From Bowmanella yangjiangensis (GTDB lineage Bacteria; Pseudomonadota; Gammaproteobacteria; Enterobacterales; Alteromonadaceae): a stretch of 64,000 nt of DNA. A program made the position numbers and the translations under genes. Position 1 is the first letter of the stretch. Each line of letters opens with the position of its first letter. The notes beneath the pieces were generated by a model, which did no database searches, was not told the DNA's origin, and saw only the letters and a program-made list of their open reading frames with translations. The stretch is from the NCBI RefSeq assembly GCF_017255015.1, contig NZ_JAFKCS010000014.1:50508-114507 (forward strand), written 5' to 3'. Shown here piece after piece: positions 20,043 through 29,935 of this stretch.

Positions 20043-22295
20043 ATGAAAAGCAACAAACTTATCCTGGCCATTGCCGTATCGGCGGCAATGCAAAGCGCCT
20101 GGGCACAGGAAGCACCGGATGATAAAGAACAAGCCAAGGACTTTGAGCAGATTGTGGTAACAGGTACGCCCACAGGTACGGCGGTACGTAAGGTGGACGC
20201 AAGTTTTGCAATCACCAATCTTTCCGCTGAAGCCATCAAAAAACTGGCCCCGAAAAGTACTGCCGATTTATTTAAGGCCGTGCCGGGGGTTTGGTCGGAG
20301 AGCTCGGGTGGTGTATCCGGGGCCAATGTGTTTGTGCGCGGGTTTCCTGGTACAGGTGATGCTCCGTTTTTGACTGTGCAGATGGAAGGTGCACCGCTCT
20401 TTCAACCACCGACATTGTCTTTCCTGGAGAATTCCACGTTATTTCGTATGGATGAAACTGTGGCATATATGGAAGCTTTACGTGGTGGTACCAACCCGGT
20501 TATTTCCAATGGACAGCCAGGGTTGACGACTAACTTCCTGCTCAAGGAAGGCTCGGAGGTCACCGAGGGCGTATTTAAATACACCACCTCAGATTATGAC
20601 CTGCAACGCGTGGATGCCATGGTTAGCGGTGCTATCTCGGACGGTCTTTACTATATGGTGGGCGGTTATGTTTCCAGCTCGCCGGGCATCCGCGATGCCG
20701 GATTCAATTCCGAGAAGGGCCACCAGTTCACTATCAATATCACCAAGGAACTGGATAACGGCAAAATGAATTTCTATACCAGGGTCACAGATGACCATGG
20801 TGTCTGGTATTTGCCTACCCCGCTGGTGGATGGGGTAGACAACCAATATACCCAAATTGGTACACTAAACCGTCAGGCCAGCATTCAATATGGTCCAGAT
20901 GGTACCAGCCAAGCCTTTGATTTTGGCGATGGCCGGGGCTGGGACGGCTCGGTGTCTGGCGGTAAAATTCAATTGGAGTTCGCCGATGGCTGGCAGTTTT
21001 CTGATCGTTTTAACTACACCAAGGGCGATGCCAATACTTATGGCTTGGTACCAGACGGTGCGCCTGTTGCTTTGTCTGCTGTGGCGGATAACGGTGAAAG
21101 TGCCTCAGGTGCAGTGACCGGCAAAACGTATTCAGGCAATACATTGGTGCAACAGATTGGCCGCTGGGTGGTTCTGAAGGAGATAGAGTCTTTTACCAAT
21201 GACTTGTCGCTGACCAAACAACTGGATGCACTGAAAGTCACTTTTGGTCTCTATACTTCCAACTTTGAGGCTAAAGATTGGTGGTCTTTAGGCAATCAGT
21301 CTTACCATGTGGTAGCGACTGGTGGGGAAAACCTGACTGGTATAGATTGTAACGATAACTTAGATAGCTGCGGTTGGAACTACGATATCAGTTCTACGGG
21401 GGACGGCTCTACGCGGGCGTTCTACACCGCCCTGGAGTACAGTGCTACTGATGATTTGACCTTGGATCTCGGTGTTCGCCGCGAGAATCATCAAATCGAC
21501 TACAGCGTCGATGAAGGCCTGGACGGCAGCACTAACAAGCCGGTGCAGTACGATGAAGATACGACATCCTGGACGGCTGGCGCTAATTATATGCTGACCG
21601 ATAACTCCGGTATCTTCGCCAGGGTAAATGACGGTAGCAAAATGCCGTATTTCGACGATTTTCGTGACAATTATTCCCAATATGAAGGGGGTAATGACCT
21701 GATTTTCGATATCAAGCAGTACGAGCTGGGCTATAAGCTGGCGTCGGACAATTACAGTCTTTATGCCACGGCCTACTTCAATGAAGTAGAGAGCAGCACA
21801 GTGGCTTTACCAGGGCAGCCAGCCACCTTGTCGGTTACCGAAGCTAAGGGGATTGAGTTGGATGGCAACTATAGTTTTGACTTCGGTTTGAACGTGAATC
21901 TAAACGCAACAATCCAGGATACCGAGATCACAAAAAGCAGTAATGCGAGCCTGGTCGGAAATGAATCGCAGCGTCAACCGGGCTGGCAAATGCGTCTGAC
22001 GCCAAGTTACGACATTGAATTGGATGGCGGCAACTTTGTAACCCTGTATGGCACATTAACTTCAGTAGACGACCGCTGGATAAGTGATGACAACCTGGGA
22101 GAGTTGAAAGGCTACACTAAGATAGATTTGGGCGCCTACTGGGAAATTACCGACCAATTGAACTTGCGCTTGTCAGTGGATAACCTGACGGATAAAGAAG
22201 GGCTTACCGAGGGGGATCCTCGTAACCCCACAGCACCTAACGGTCGTTATATTATGCCAAGGTCGATGCGACTCAGCATAGGATACAATTTCTAG
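20043..22295 (+). CDS. TonB-dependent outer-membrane receptor, probably for alpha-glucosides
   Basis: A 750-residue outer-membrane receptor that would take up a ligand by TonB energy. It has a signal peptide ending AWA at residue 21, a TonB-box-like EQIVVTG at 35-41, a plug domain (KSTADLFKAVPGVWSE, GANVFVRGFPG) and a beta-barrel ending in the aromatic residue of SIGYNF. A GGGGA ribosome site precedes the ATG. The substrate is inferred from neighbours: a GH65 phosphorylase, beta-phosphoglucomutase, MFS permease and LacI regulator suggest maltose or maltodextrins. No amylase is seen in this window. Regulation through the operator at 19903 is likely. Confidence 0.9.
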   Translation: MKSNKLILAIAVSAAMQSAWAQEAPDDKEQAKDFEQIVVTGTPTGTAVRKVDASFAITNLSAEAIKKLAPKSTADLFKAVPGVWSESSGGVSGANVFVRGFPGTGDAPFLTVQMEGAPLFQPPTLSFLENSTLFRMDETVAYMEALRGGTNPVISNGQPGLTTNFLLKEGSEVTEGVFKYTTSDYDLQRVDAMVSGAISDGLYYMVGGYVSSSPGIRDAGFNSEKGHQFTINITKELDNGKMNFYTRVTDDHGVWYLPTPLVDGVDNQYTQIGTLNRQASIQYGPDGTSQAFDFGDGRGWDGSVSGGKIQLEFADGWQFSDRFNYTKGDANTYGLVPDGAPVALSAVADNGESASGAVTGKTYSGNTLVQQIGRWVVLKEIESFTNDLSLTKQLDALKVTFGLYTSNFEAKDWWSLGNQSYHVVATGGENLTGIDCNDNLDSCGWNYDISSTGDGSTRAFYTALEYSATDDLTLDLGVRRENHQIDYSVDEGLDGSTNKPVQYDEDTTSWTAGANYMLTDNSGIFARVNDGSKMPYFDDFRDNYSQYEGGNDLIFDIKQYELGYKLASDNYSLYATAYFNEVESSTVALPGQPATLSVTEAKGIELDGNYSFDFGLNVNLNATIQDTEITKSSNASLVGNESQRQPGWQMRLTPSYDIELDGGNFVTLYGTLTSVDDRWISDDNLGELKGYTKIDLGAYWEITDQLNLRLSVDNLTDKEGLTEGDPRNPTAPNGRYIMPRSMRLSIGYNF

Positions 22296-22302
22296 GAAAA
22301 TT

Positions 22303-22325
22303 AAAGGTGGCCACTGGCCACCTTT
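22303..22325 (+). terminator. Terminator after the TonB receptor
   Basis: AAAGGTGGCC (22303-22312), loop ACT, GGCCACCTTT (22316-22325), then GTCTTTTCTC. It starts 7 bases after the receptor stop and separates it from the LacI gene. Confidence 0.8.
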
Positions 22326-22389
22326 GTCTTTTCTCTGGGGGAAGCAATTTGATAACCTTGGGCTAAGCACAACTCAAAGAAGCAGATTC

Positions 22390-23409
22390 ATGACTCGCGC
22401 CAAAAGCATCGCTGACATTGCCAAACTCCTTGGCGTTTCCGAGTCCACCGTATCCCGCGCCCTGAATGATAATCCGCTGATTGCAGAGAAAACCCGTCGC
22501 CGCGTTCAGGACGTTGCCCGCGAACATAATTTTAAGATAAACGCTAAAGCGCGCGCTCTGCGTACTCAAAAAACCATGGTGATTGCTGTGGTGGTATTGT
22601 TTAAGGAGCGCACCGAGCAGGGCATTTCCGATCCCTGGTTACTGGATATGCTCGGGGCCATCGCCGATGAACTGACCCGCCATGGTTACGATATGCTGTT
22701 GTCGAACACGCGTACCGCATCGGATGACTGGCGGGATTACTACTTTGATTCCAAACGTGCAGACGGTCTGATTGTGATAGGACAGGGCGAACATGATGCC
22801 CGTATTGACCGACTCGCCCAGCAGGATTGTTCCTTTGTGGTATGGGGAGCTGCATTGCCAGACAGCCACTACTGCACAGTTGGCAGTGACAACAAGATGG
22901 GCGCATATCTGGCGGTGAACCATTTGCTTAACCAAGGCTGTAAGCGAATCGCGTTTTTTGGTGACATTAGCCACAGTGAAATGGAACAGCGCTGGCAAGG
23001 TTATTGCCTAGCCTTACAGCAGGCGGGCCTTGAGATAGACGACAAGCTAAGCTTTGAAACAGACTTTACCAGCGAGTCAGGCTATCGCAGTGCCACACTT
23101 TTACTTGAGAGAGGGCCCGCAGACGTGGACAGCATATTTGCCGTGAGTGATGTGATTGCGCTGGGCGCATTGAAGAAACTGATGGATGTGGGTAAGCAAA
23201 TTCCTGATGATATTGCGTTGGTGGGTTTTGACGATGTGGCACTGTCTATGTTCTGCCACCCTTCACTGACTACCATACGTCAGCAAACACTGGAAGGCGG
23301 TAAGTTACTGGTTAACAAACTGCTGAATAAACTGGCGGGTAAAACAGTGCGCTCGCAAGTGCTGGACGTGCAATTAATTGTCCGGGAGTCCAGTCGCAAA
23401 TCGCACTAA
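22390..23409 (+). CDS. LacI family transcriptional regulator
   Basis: A 339-residue LacI-type repressor. The N-terminal HTH has SIADIAKLLGVSESTVSRAL at 6-25 followed by the hinge region NAKARALRTQKT, and the ligand domain carries the usual SNTRTASDDWRDYYF and GFDDVALSMFCHPSLTTIRQ stretches. The ATG at 22390 places the HTH at the very start. A TTG at 22324 in the receptor terminator is not credible. It most likely binds the palindromes at 19903 and 26482 and responds to a sugar from the phosphorolysis pathway. Its own gene has no such palindrome in front. Confidence 0.93.
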   Translation: MTRAKSIADIAKLLGVSESTVSRALNDNPLIAEKTRRRVQDVAREHNFKINAKARALRTQKTMVIAVVVLFKERTEQGISDPWLLDMLGAIADELTRHGYDMLLSNTRTASDDWRDYYFDSKRADGLIVIGQGEHDARIDRLAQQDCSFVVWGAALPDSHYCTVGSDNKMGAYLAVNHLLNQGCKRIAFFGDISHSEMEQRWQGYCLALQQAGLEIDDKLSFETDFTSESGYRSATLLLERGPADVDSIFAVSDVIALGALKKLMDVGKQIPDDIALVGFDDVALSMFCHPSLTTIRQQTLEGGKLLVNKLLNKLAGKTVRSQVLDVQLIVRESSRKSH

Positions 23410-23441
23410 ATCAAGGAAGGGCCGGACCCTTGCGACCCCGG

Positions 23442-24098
23442 CTAATTAGCTGCCTGTTTAAGTACGGTAGCCAGTTGCAAGTCCTTGATATGCGGATAGA
23501 TCCAATGAGCTTGCTCGAGTACCTTTGCATCGCCAATGCCTATTGACTGCATACCTGCATCAATGATGCTTTGCAGACCTGCCAGCGAATCCTCTATGCC
23601 CACACATTGAGCAGGTTCTACGCCCAAAGCCTGTGCGACAGTAAGAAATATTTCCGGATGCGGTTTACCTTGCTTGATTTTTGCCGCGTCTGCCACGTAA
23701 TCAAAGTCCTGACTGATACCCAGCCGGCTGATAACCATACCGGCGTTTTTACTGGCTGAGGCCAGACCTATGGCAATACCGGCTTGTTTGAGTTGTGCGA
23801 ACAAGTCATGCACACCATCAAACAAATCTGTTTCGCTCATATGTTCTATCAATTGCTGGTAATGGCGATTTTTTTTATCGGCAAAGGCATGTTTTTGGCT
23901 AGCGGTAAGCTGTAACCCGCCTTTATCCAGAATAAACTGCAGCGAGCCCATGCGGTCAACGCCCTTGAGTTGTTCGTTATCCTGCCTGTCAAAGGCGACA
24001 TCCAGCTCCTTGGCGAGGGCAGCCCAGGCTTGATAATGGTATTCGGCGGTATCGGTTAGTACCCCGTCAAGATCAAAGATAAAGGCGCAAATGCTCAT
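23442..24098 (-). CDS. pgmB: Beta-phosphoglucomutase
   Basis: The 218-residue HAD enzyme interconverts beta-glucose 1-phosphate and glucose 6-phosphate. HAD motif I is FDLDGVLTDT with Asp9 (nucleophile) and Asp11, a cap with GVDRMGSLQFIL follows, and later motifs are LASASKNA, KQGKPHPEIF and GIEDSLAGLQS. The pairing with GH65 phosphorylase explains the beta-anomer: phosphorolysis yields beta-glucose 1-phosphate. The ATG at 24098 overlaps the GH65 stop (ATGA). An ATG at 24125 is upstream and less likely. Confidence 0.93.
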   Translation of the reverse strand: MSICAFIFDLDGVLTDTAEYHYQAWAALAKELDVAFDRQDNEQLKGVDRMGSLQFILDKGGLQLTASQKHAFADKKNRHYQQLIEHMSETDLFDGVHDLFAQLKQAGIAIGLASASKNAGMVISRLGISQDFDYVADAAKIKQGKPHPEIFLTVAQALGVEPAQCVGIEDSLAGLQSIIDAGMQSIGIGDAKVLEQAHWIYPHIKDLQLATVLKQAAN

Positions 24099-26431
24099 AA
24101 GTTGCCCCACGATACATTCAGCCATTGCCCTTTGTTCAGGTGTACTTGTTGTGTGCCTTGCTGAAGACTTAGACTTTCGCCGTCTTTGAGTAAGTAACTA
24201 ACTTTGTCTTTACTCACTTTTATTTGGATTTGCCGGCCCTGATATTGCAGGTTAAAGGTATAGCCCTGCCAATGATCCGGCAGGTGCGGGTTAACCGTTA
24301 AGCCATCTGGTCGCATTCGCACACCGGCAAAGCCATGCACTATGCTCATCCAGGAACCGGCCATACAAGCGGTATGGACGCCGTATTCGGTGTTGCCGTG
24401 GCGGTTGTCTATATCCATCCTTACAGTGTCGTGGAAGAACTCATAAGCGCGCTGATAATCACCCGTTTCGGCAAATTCTATACTGTGTATGCAGCTTGAC
24501 AGGGTGGAGTCGTGGGTGGTCAAGGGCTCATAGTAGGCCAGATTACGGGCCTTTTGTGCTTGGTCAAAAGTGTCGTCCAGCAAATACATGGCCAATACCA
24601 CATCGGCCTGCTTCAGCACCTGATGGCGGTAGATTACCAGCGGATGGAAGTGCAGCAGCAGTGGATACTTATCCGGCGGGGTATTGGCGAAATCCCAAGG
24701 TTGCTTGTCCAAAAAACTATCATCCTGAGCGTGAATTCTCAGGGTTTCATCAAAGGGAAGGTACATCTTCTCAGCGGCCTGCTCCCAAATGGATATCTCC
24801 GATTCAGTCAGACTTAACCTGACGCACAACTGCTCGTAGGCGGTTAAATCCTGGTGGCGAAACTTTGCTGCCATTTGCACGGCAAACTGCAGATGCGCCT
24901 TAGCCATCGCATTGGTGTAGAAGTTGTTGCTGACGATTGCAGTGTATTCATCCGGGCCGGTTACGCCATCGATACAAAACTGGCCGTCCCGTCTGGCATT
25001 AAAATGACCCAGACTGAGCCATAGCCTGGCAGTTTCAAACAGCATTTCAGCGCCCATCTCTTGCATAAATTGCCAGTCTGCTGTGGCCGCATAATAGCTG
25101 CGCAGAGCATGGGCAATGGCGGCATTGATATGATACTGCGCGGTGCCTGCCGGAAAAAATGCCGAGCATTCATCACCGCCTATGGTACGCCATGGATACA
25201 AGGCGCCTTGCGAGTGTGACATTTGGCGTGCCCGTTGGCGTGCGCCCTCCAGCGTCCGGTAACGATATTCCAGGCAACGTTTGGCTAATTCGGGGTTTGT
25301 TGCGGTCATCACCGACAGGATATAGATTTCGGTATCCCAGAAGTAGTGGCCGTCATAACCATGACCTGTCAGGCCTTTGGCACCCATATTGCTGTGACCA
25401 TCTTTGCCAATGGACATAAACAGGTGCAGTAGATTGAACCGGATGCCTTGCTGCAGCGCAGGGTCACCGTCTATCTGCACATCGGCATTCTGCCAGAACG
25501 CGTCTGCGGCCTGTTGATGCTGACTATGCAACGCATCCCAGCCCGACCTCTTGGCCTCCTGCACCTTTTGTTGCGCTTCATCCAGCAGAGTTTCGAATGT
25601 CAGTTCCTTGCTATGCTGGTAACAGATGTATTTTTCCACTATCACTGACTCACCCTGCTTGAGAGGCAATAGCCAATGCTGACCCACTTGTTTCTCATGG
25701 GTAATTTGACTGATATGGCGTGGCGCAACAGTGCTGTTAAGGATGCTGACTGAGGCAATCTTGAATTCGCCGTCTTTGACCTGGTGCAGCATCCAGGCGT
25801 CGCTGTCACCTGCGTGCTGCTGATAAAGGGCCAAGCTGTCATCCAGGCTGAGAACACCGACTCTGGGGTCGTCTTTATTCGGAGAAAAGCGGTAACCGGC
25901 ATCCAACAATGCGCTAAGTTCAATATCTCCACTGAAGTTCTCGGCCAGGATCTCCATGCGTAAACAAAGCAGATTAGGGTGAGTGAGCGAGGCAAATCTG
26001 CTGGTATTCACGCTCAGTTGCCGACCAGAGCCACTTTGCCAGCGCATCTGTCTGTGCAAGGTAGCAGTGCGAAAGTCCAGCCATCGGGTCGCTTCCATGG
26101 CATCGGCCAGATTAATTGTCTGGTCGTCCAGCTTAAGCTTTAGCACTTTGCCGTTGGGAACCTGCTGCATCTTCTGGTTGTGGCTGGCATAACCGTATGC
26201 CACTTCGCCATAGGTAATTTTTTCACTATGGTATACGCCATTCAGATAAGTACCTTCACAGCTTTGATGATCGGCAACTGCTCCTTCTTCCATAGTGCCG
26301 CGGGTACCAAGGTAGCCATTGGCCAGGGCAAACAGGGTTTCTTCCAACATGCTTTGTCCGGCTGTCAGCTTATTCGCCTCTAATTGCCAGGGCTGGGGTG
26401 TAAAAAGCAGATTTTGGGGCAATACATTCAT
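24095..26431 (-). CDS. GH65 family disaccharide phosphorylase, probably maltose phosphorylase
   Basis: A 778-residue inverting phosphorylase of GH65: a disaccharide plus phosphate gives beta-glucose 1-phosphate and glucose. The general acid Glu495 lies in GPDEYT, upstream of a KQADVVLAMYLL phosphate-site stretch and the C-terminal AGSWMSIVHGFAGVR. The region between the N-terminal beta domain and the (alpha/alpha)6 barrel is as expected. Maltose is the best guess because of pgmB, LacI and MFS partners. Kojibiose, nigerose or trehalose phosphorylase cannot be excluded, since the substrate loop is not decisive here. I chose ATG 26431 because a TTG at 26497 would begin inside the operator. It is cotranscribed with pgmB. 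Confidence 0.85.
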   Translation of the reverse strand: MNVLPQNLLFTPQPWQLEANKLTAGQSMLEETLFALANGYLGTRGTMEEGAVADHQSCEGTYLNGVYHSEKITYGEVAYGYASHNQKMQQVPNGKVLKLKLDDQTINLADAMEATRWLDFRTATLHRQMRWQSGSGRQLSVNTSRFASLTHPNLLCLRMEILAENFSGDIELSALLDAGYRFSPNKDDPRVGVLSLDDSLALYQQHAGDSDAWMLHQVKDGEFKIASVSILNSTVAPRHISQITHEKQVGQHWLLPLKQGESVIVEKYICYQHSKELTFETLLDEAQQKVQEAKRSGWDALHSQHQQAADAFWQNADVQIDGDPALQQGIRFNLLHLFMSIGKDGHSNMGAKGLTGHGYDGHYFWDTEIYILSVMTATNPELAKRCLEYRYRTLEGARQRARQMSHSQGALYPWRTIGGDECSAFFPAGTAQYHINAAIAHALRSYYAATADWQFMQEMGAEMLFETARLWLSLGHFNARRDGQFCIDGVTGPDEYTAIVSNNFYTNAMAKAHLQFAVQMAAKFRHQDLTAYEQLCVRLSLTESEISIWEQAAEKMYLPFDETLRIHAQDDSFLDKQPWDFANTPPDKYPLLLHFHPLVIYRHQVLKQADVVLAMYLLDDTFDQAQKARNLAYYEPLTTHDSTLSSCIHSIEFAETGDYQRAYEFFHDTVRMDIDNRHGNTEYGVHTACMAGSWMSIVHGFAGVRMRPDGLTVNPHLPDHWQGYTFNLQYQGRQIQIKVSKDKVSYLLKDGESLSLQQGTQQVHLNKGQWLNVSWGNL

Positions 26432-26481
26432 AAGGCTGAAACTCTGTAATGGGCTCTGAATAACGGCAAGATTAGCTGTTT

Positions 26482-26519
26482 TTGCAATCGATTGCAATTG
26501 TGTTAAATTTAGGTAAACT
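26482..26519. promoter_or_regulatory. Operator and candidate MFS promoter in the GH65/MFS intergenic region
   Basis: TTGCAATCGATTGCAA (26482-26497) is identical to the palindrome at 19903-19918. The right half TTGCAA (26492-26497) can serve as a -35 box with a 16-base gap to TAAACT (26514-26519) for the MFS gene, so repressor binding would block the polymerase. The GH65 start is 51 bases away on the other strand and the MFS start is 78 bases away, so one site can control both. Confidence 0.75.
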
Positions 26520-26574
26520 CGATTCTCTTGATATAAGAGACAAATGCCCTAATAGTCTGTATGCGGAGAGTCAG

Positions 26575-27810
26575 ATGATCACGAACAGAGCTCAGGTGAA
26601 ATATTCACTGATGCTGACTTATTTTCTGTTTGCCATATTACTGAACAGTGTGGGTACGGTGATATTGCAGGTAATCAATAGCTATGGCGTCAGTAAGGAG
26701 GCTGCCAGTGTTTTGGAAGGATTTAAAGACTTACCCATCGCCTTGGTGTCTTTTATGTTTGCTGCTTACCTGCCGCGATTTGGTTATCGCAATGCCATGT
26801 TACTGGGGACTTTGCTTGTGACTGGCAGTTGCTTGCTCATGCCTCTTATTCCCGAGTTTTGGATGACCAAACTATTGTTTTTTTGTGTAGGAAGCGCTTT
26901 TGGTCTGGTCAAGGTCTCTTTGTATTCAACAGTGGGATTAATTAGTGATAACAAGCAGCAACATGCCTCGGTAATGAATACCATTGAAGGTATTTTTATG
27001 CTGGGTGTACTGTCGGGATATTGGTTATTTGGTGCCTTTATAGATGGGCAAGATCCCACTTCCAGCGATTGGTTAAAGGTCTACTGGTGTTTGGCATTGC
27101 TGGCCGGATTGAATGCGATGCTGCTGTGGCGTACTCCTTTTGCTAATCCCGTTCCGGCTCAAGGCGGTAAACCCGCAGATGAATTTCTGGCAATGCTTAG
27201 GCTGACCTATAAGCCTCTTGTGCTGGTCTTTATCTTGTCGGCGTTTCTATATGTGCTTATCGAACAAGGGTTGGGAACCTGGTTACCGACCTTTAACAAT
27301 CAGGTATTGCACCTACCGGCAGATATGAGTGTGCAAGCTACCAGCATTTTTGCCGCCTGCCTGGCTATTGGTCGATTGGGGGCGGGGGTACTGATGCAGC
27401 GAATTAACTGGTATCTGTTGCTCAATATTTGCCTGGTGGCCATGGCCTTACTTGTTTTGGTTTCTATGCCCCTGGCTAACCTGGCACAACCTCAGCCTGA
27501 TATGAGTTGGACCAGTGCGCCGCTGGCCGCCTTTGTTTTTCCCCTAATCGGGCTGTTTATGGCGCCAATATACCCGGCGATTAATTCAATTATGCTATCC
27601 TCTCTGCCAACATCACAGCATTCAGGTATGACTGGCTTAATAGTGATATTTTCAGCCCTGGGGGGCACTACAGGTTCGCTAATTACCGGTTTCGTATTTG
27701 GCAGTTTTAGTGGGCAGACGGCGTTTTATTTGTCGTTGCTGCCCATTAGTGCAATTCTGATCAGTTTGTTTTACTTCCGCCAGGGTACCCTGGCGGTTAG
27801 CCGGGCCTGA
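26575..27810 (+). CDS. Major facilitator superfamily sugar transporter
   Basis: A 411-residue protein with about 12 hydrophobic segments and the usual MFS layout: an early segment ending before EGFKDLPIALVSFMFAAYLPRFGYR (in parts: EGFKDLPIALVS, PRFGYRNAML), and a central loop at about residues 200-220. It would import a disaccharide, most likely the substrate of the adjacent GH65 enzyme. The start at ATG 26575 has GGAG seven bases upstream. An earlier ATG-like start at 26482 lies in the operator. It is controlled with the divergent GH65-pgmB pair. Confidence 0.87.
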   Translation: MITNRAQVKYSLMLTYFLFAILLNSVGTVILQVINSYGVSKEAASVLEGFKDLPIALVSFMFAAYLPRFGYRNAMLLGTLLVTGSCLLMPLIPEFWMTKLLFFCVGSAFGLVKVSLYSTVGLISDNKQQHASVMNTIEGIFMLGVLSGYWLFGAFIDGQDPTSSDWLKVYWCLALLAGLNAMLLWRTPFANPVPAQGGKPADEFLAMLRLTYKPLVLVFILSAFLYVLIEQGLGTWLPTFNNQVLHLPADMSVQATSIFAACLAIGRLGAGVLMQRINWYLLLNICLVAMALLVLVSMPLANLAQPQPDMSWTSAPLAAFVFPLIGLFMAPIYPAINSIMLSSLPTSQHSGMTGLIVIFSALGGTTGSLITGFVFGSFSGQTAFYLSLLPISAILISLFYFRQGTLAVSRA

Positions 27811-27818
27811 AGGCCCGG
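27801..27818. terminator. Hairpin between the MFS gene and the chemoreceptor
   Basis: CCGGGCC / GGCCCGG with a TGAA loop overlaps the MFS stop codon and ends one base before the convergent chemoreceptor stop. There is no T-run, so its role in ending transcription is uncertain. Confidence 0.4.
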
Positions 27819-27819
27819 G

Positions 27820-29802
27820 TCAGGGATGGCTGAGTTCATATAGCCGGTTGGAAAGGGCCGATGAAGAGCGGCTCAATTCGCTAAGCGCAGTAGCATCTCT
27901 GGAGTTCAGTTCATTGCTCTCGCGGATACCTTCGGCCAGTCGATGAATTTCACTGGCCACTTTGGCCTGTTCACTAGCTGCTGTGGCAATTTCTGTGGTG
28001 CTGTCACTGATGCCGCCAAAGGCCTCGACAATCTCATTGAAGCCAGCGATGACCTTATTGGAGCGCTCAACGGTCTGCTCCGATAACGACTGAGAGCTGA
28101 GAATAATGTCTACCCCTTGTTTGGCAGAGCTTTGTAATTGGGCAATCATGTTTTCAATTTCATTGGCCGATGACTGAGAGCGTCCCGCAAGGGTACGGAC
28201 TTCATCTGCGACGACAGCAAAACCTCGGCCTTGTTCGCCAGCCCGGGCTGCTTCAATGGCTGCATTAAGCGCTAGCAGGTTGGTTTGCTCGGATATACCT
28301 TTGATGACATCCAAAACGGCACCCATTTGCTGAGCATCACCTGAGAGTTGATTAATGATATTGGCGGTTTGCTGTAATACCCCAGATAGTTCTTCGTTGG
28401 CCTGATTATTGGCCATCACATCCTGCAAGCGCCTTTTTACCAACCCTTGAGAGTCATCCACCGTGCCTGATGTACTGCGGGTGTTGTTGGCCACTTCCGC
28501 CGCGCTGCTGGCCATTTGATTGATGGCCGCTGCCAGCATATTGTTTTCGCCAAGCTGCTGTTCGGCCCGGTCTTTAAGGGCGTGAGCCATTTTACTGAGC
28601 TCTTCAGCACGCTGCTTGGATTCGGCGGCTTCTGCCGCGATTTGGCGCAACAAGCCATTGAGGTGCTCGCCATAGTTGTTTACTGCTTGTTTAAGCAGGC
28701 CAATTTCATCTTGGGTATCAATCTGCAACGTGGCTGATGCGCCACCGCTGATCAGCCGCTTGATTTGGTCTGTGGTTTCATTTACCCAACCAAGCACTTT
28801 GTTGGCATAGAACATCAGTACACCAACAAAAAGTGCAATCAAAGGTAATAGCGAACCGTACAGGCTATAACTTAAATGGCTTATTGGTTCCTGAACCACC
28901 TGACTAGGCAATACCAAGCCGAGCTTCATACCCTCTTGGGGTAAAGATTGTAAGGCCAGTAGGCTGCTGTCGCCTTCTACAACCCCCTCTGGCAATGGTG
29001 TAATGTTTTTGCCCTGATCAATCGCCATTAGCAACGGACGCAAACTGGTATCTCGGTTAGTGATGGCATCCAGACTAAGCATATCCAGGCGTTCACTGCG
29101 AATGTCTGGAAAACTGATCACTTGATTGTTCATACCTAGCAGAAAAAGGTAACCACCAGATGCTTTGTTTTGCTCACGGAATAAATTGGCCAGACCGGCC
29201 AGACGCAAATCTACTGTGGCTACGCCCCAGAATTTACCTGCACGTTGTATTGCCACGGTACAAGTGACCATGGCTACACCACTAGCGCTGTCTTCATAGG
29301 CTTCCGACCAGCCACATTGACCTGCACTTAATTGCTTGCCAGCCTGATACCACTTCTCATTATGGTAGCCGGTGCCAGTGGGGTCATTGTAGTCATTGGA
29401 TTTGACTAGCCTGCCATTGTTATCTCTGGCCCAGAAAAATGAGTAGCGCGATTGATTGCTGTCAAAGGCATTGGGTTCAGGCCAGATACCGCCCCCGGCA
29501 ATGTTGGCGTTACCAAACTGGTTGATAAGTACGGGCATCAGGCTATCAAAACGCTGTTCTTCCAGAGGGAGGTGTTGTGCCAGCGCGGCGAGATTTTGGG
29601 TAAGGGTAGCACCTTGGGTCAGTTCTGTGCGCAGCTGTGCAGCGCTGTCTGAAACCCTAACTAAGGCTTGCTTTTCAACTTCCTGTTGAATAATGGGTAA
29701 AGCCAGTGTCTGCATAACCAGGTAAATAACGACAATGGCTGCAATAAGCAGGCAGGCGCCTAAATAACTGGCTTTAGTCTTTATCAACAGATCTTTTGTC
29801 AT
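27820..29802 (-). CDS. Methyl-accepting chemotaxis protein with dCache-type sensor
   Basis: A 660-residue chemoreceptor. A membrane segment at residues 12-34 is followed by a periplasmic domain of about 290 residues (double-Cache type, with a [19 protein letters not shown] stretch and [12 protein letters not shown]), a second membrane segment near 318-338, a HAMP region and a signalling domain. The hairpin tip reads [20 protein letters not shown], followed by [12 protein letters not shown], which is where CheA and CheW bind. The ligand is not predictable. No che genes are nearby. It is convergent with the MFS transporter gene. Confidence 0.93.
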   Translation of the reverse strand: MTKDLLIKTKASYLGACLLIAAIVVIYLVMQTLALPIIQQEVEKQALVRVSDSAAQLRTELTQGATLTQNLAALAQHLPLEEQRFDSLMPVLINQFGNANIAGGGIWPEPNAFDSNQSRYSFFWARDNNGRLVKSNDYNDPTGTGYHNEKWYQAGKQLSAGQCGWSEAYEDSASGVAMVTCTVAIQRAGKFWGVATVDLRLAGLANLFREQNKASGGYLFLLGMNNQVISFPDIRSERLDMLSLDAITNRDTSLRPLLMAIDQGKNITPLPEGVVEGDSSLLALQSLPQEGMKLGLVLPSQVVQEPISHLSYSLYGSLLPLIALFVGVLMFYANKVLGWVNETTDQIKRLISGGASATLQIDTQDEIGLLKQAVNNYGEHLNGLLRQIAAEAAESKQRAEELSKMAHALKDRAEQQLGENNMLAAAINQMASSAAEVANNTRSTSGTVDDSQGLVKRRLQDVMANNQANEELSGVLQQTANIINQLSGDAQQMGAVLDVIKGISEQTNLLALNAAIEAARAGEQGRGFAVVADEVRTLAGRSQSSANEIENMIAQLQSSAKQGVDIILSSQSLSEQTVERSNKVIAGFNEIVEAFGGISDSTTEIATAASEQAKVASEIHRLAEGIRESNELNSRDATALSELSRSSSALSNRLYELSHP

Positions 29803-29935
29803 GCGTCTATCTCATTGTGATGTGTCGGGAAGATTCGCTTCTTTAGGATAGACTAAGAACACCGCAAAGCACTTTGCTTTACAAGAAAATAGTTTGATTT
29901 TCAGTTGCTTCCGCTACAGCTCAAGAACATCAATA

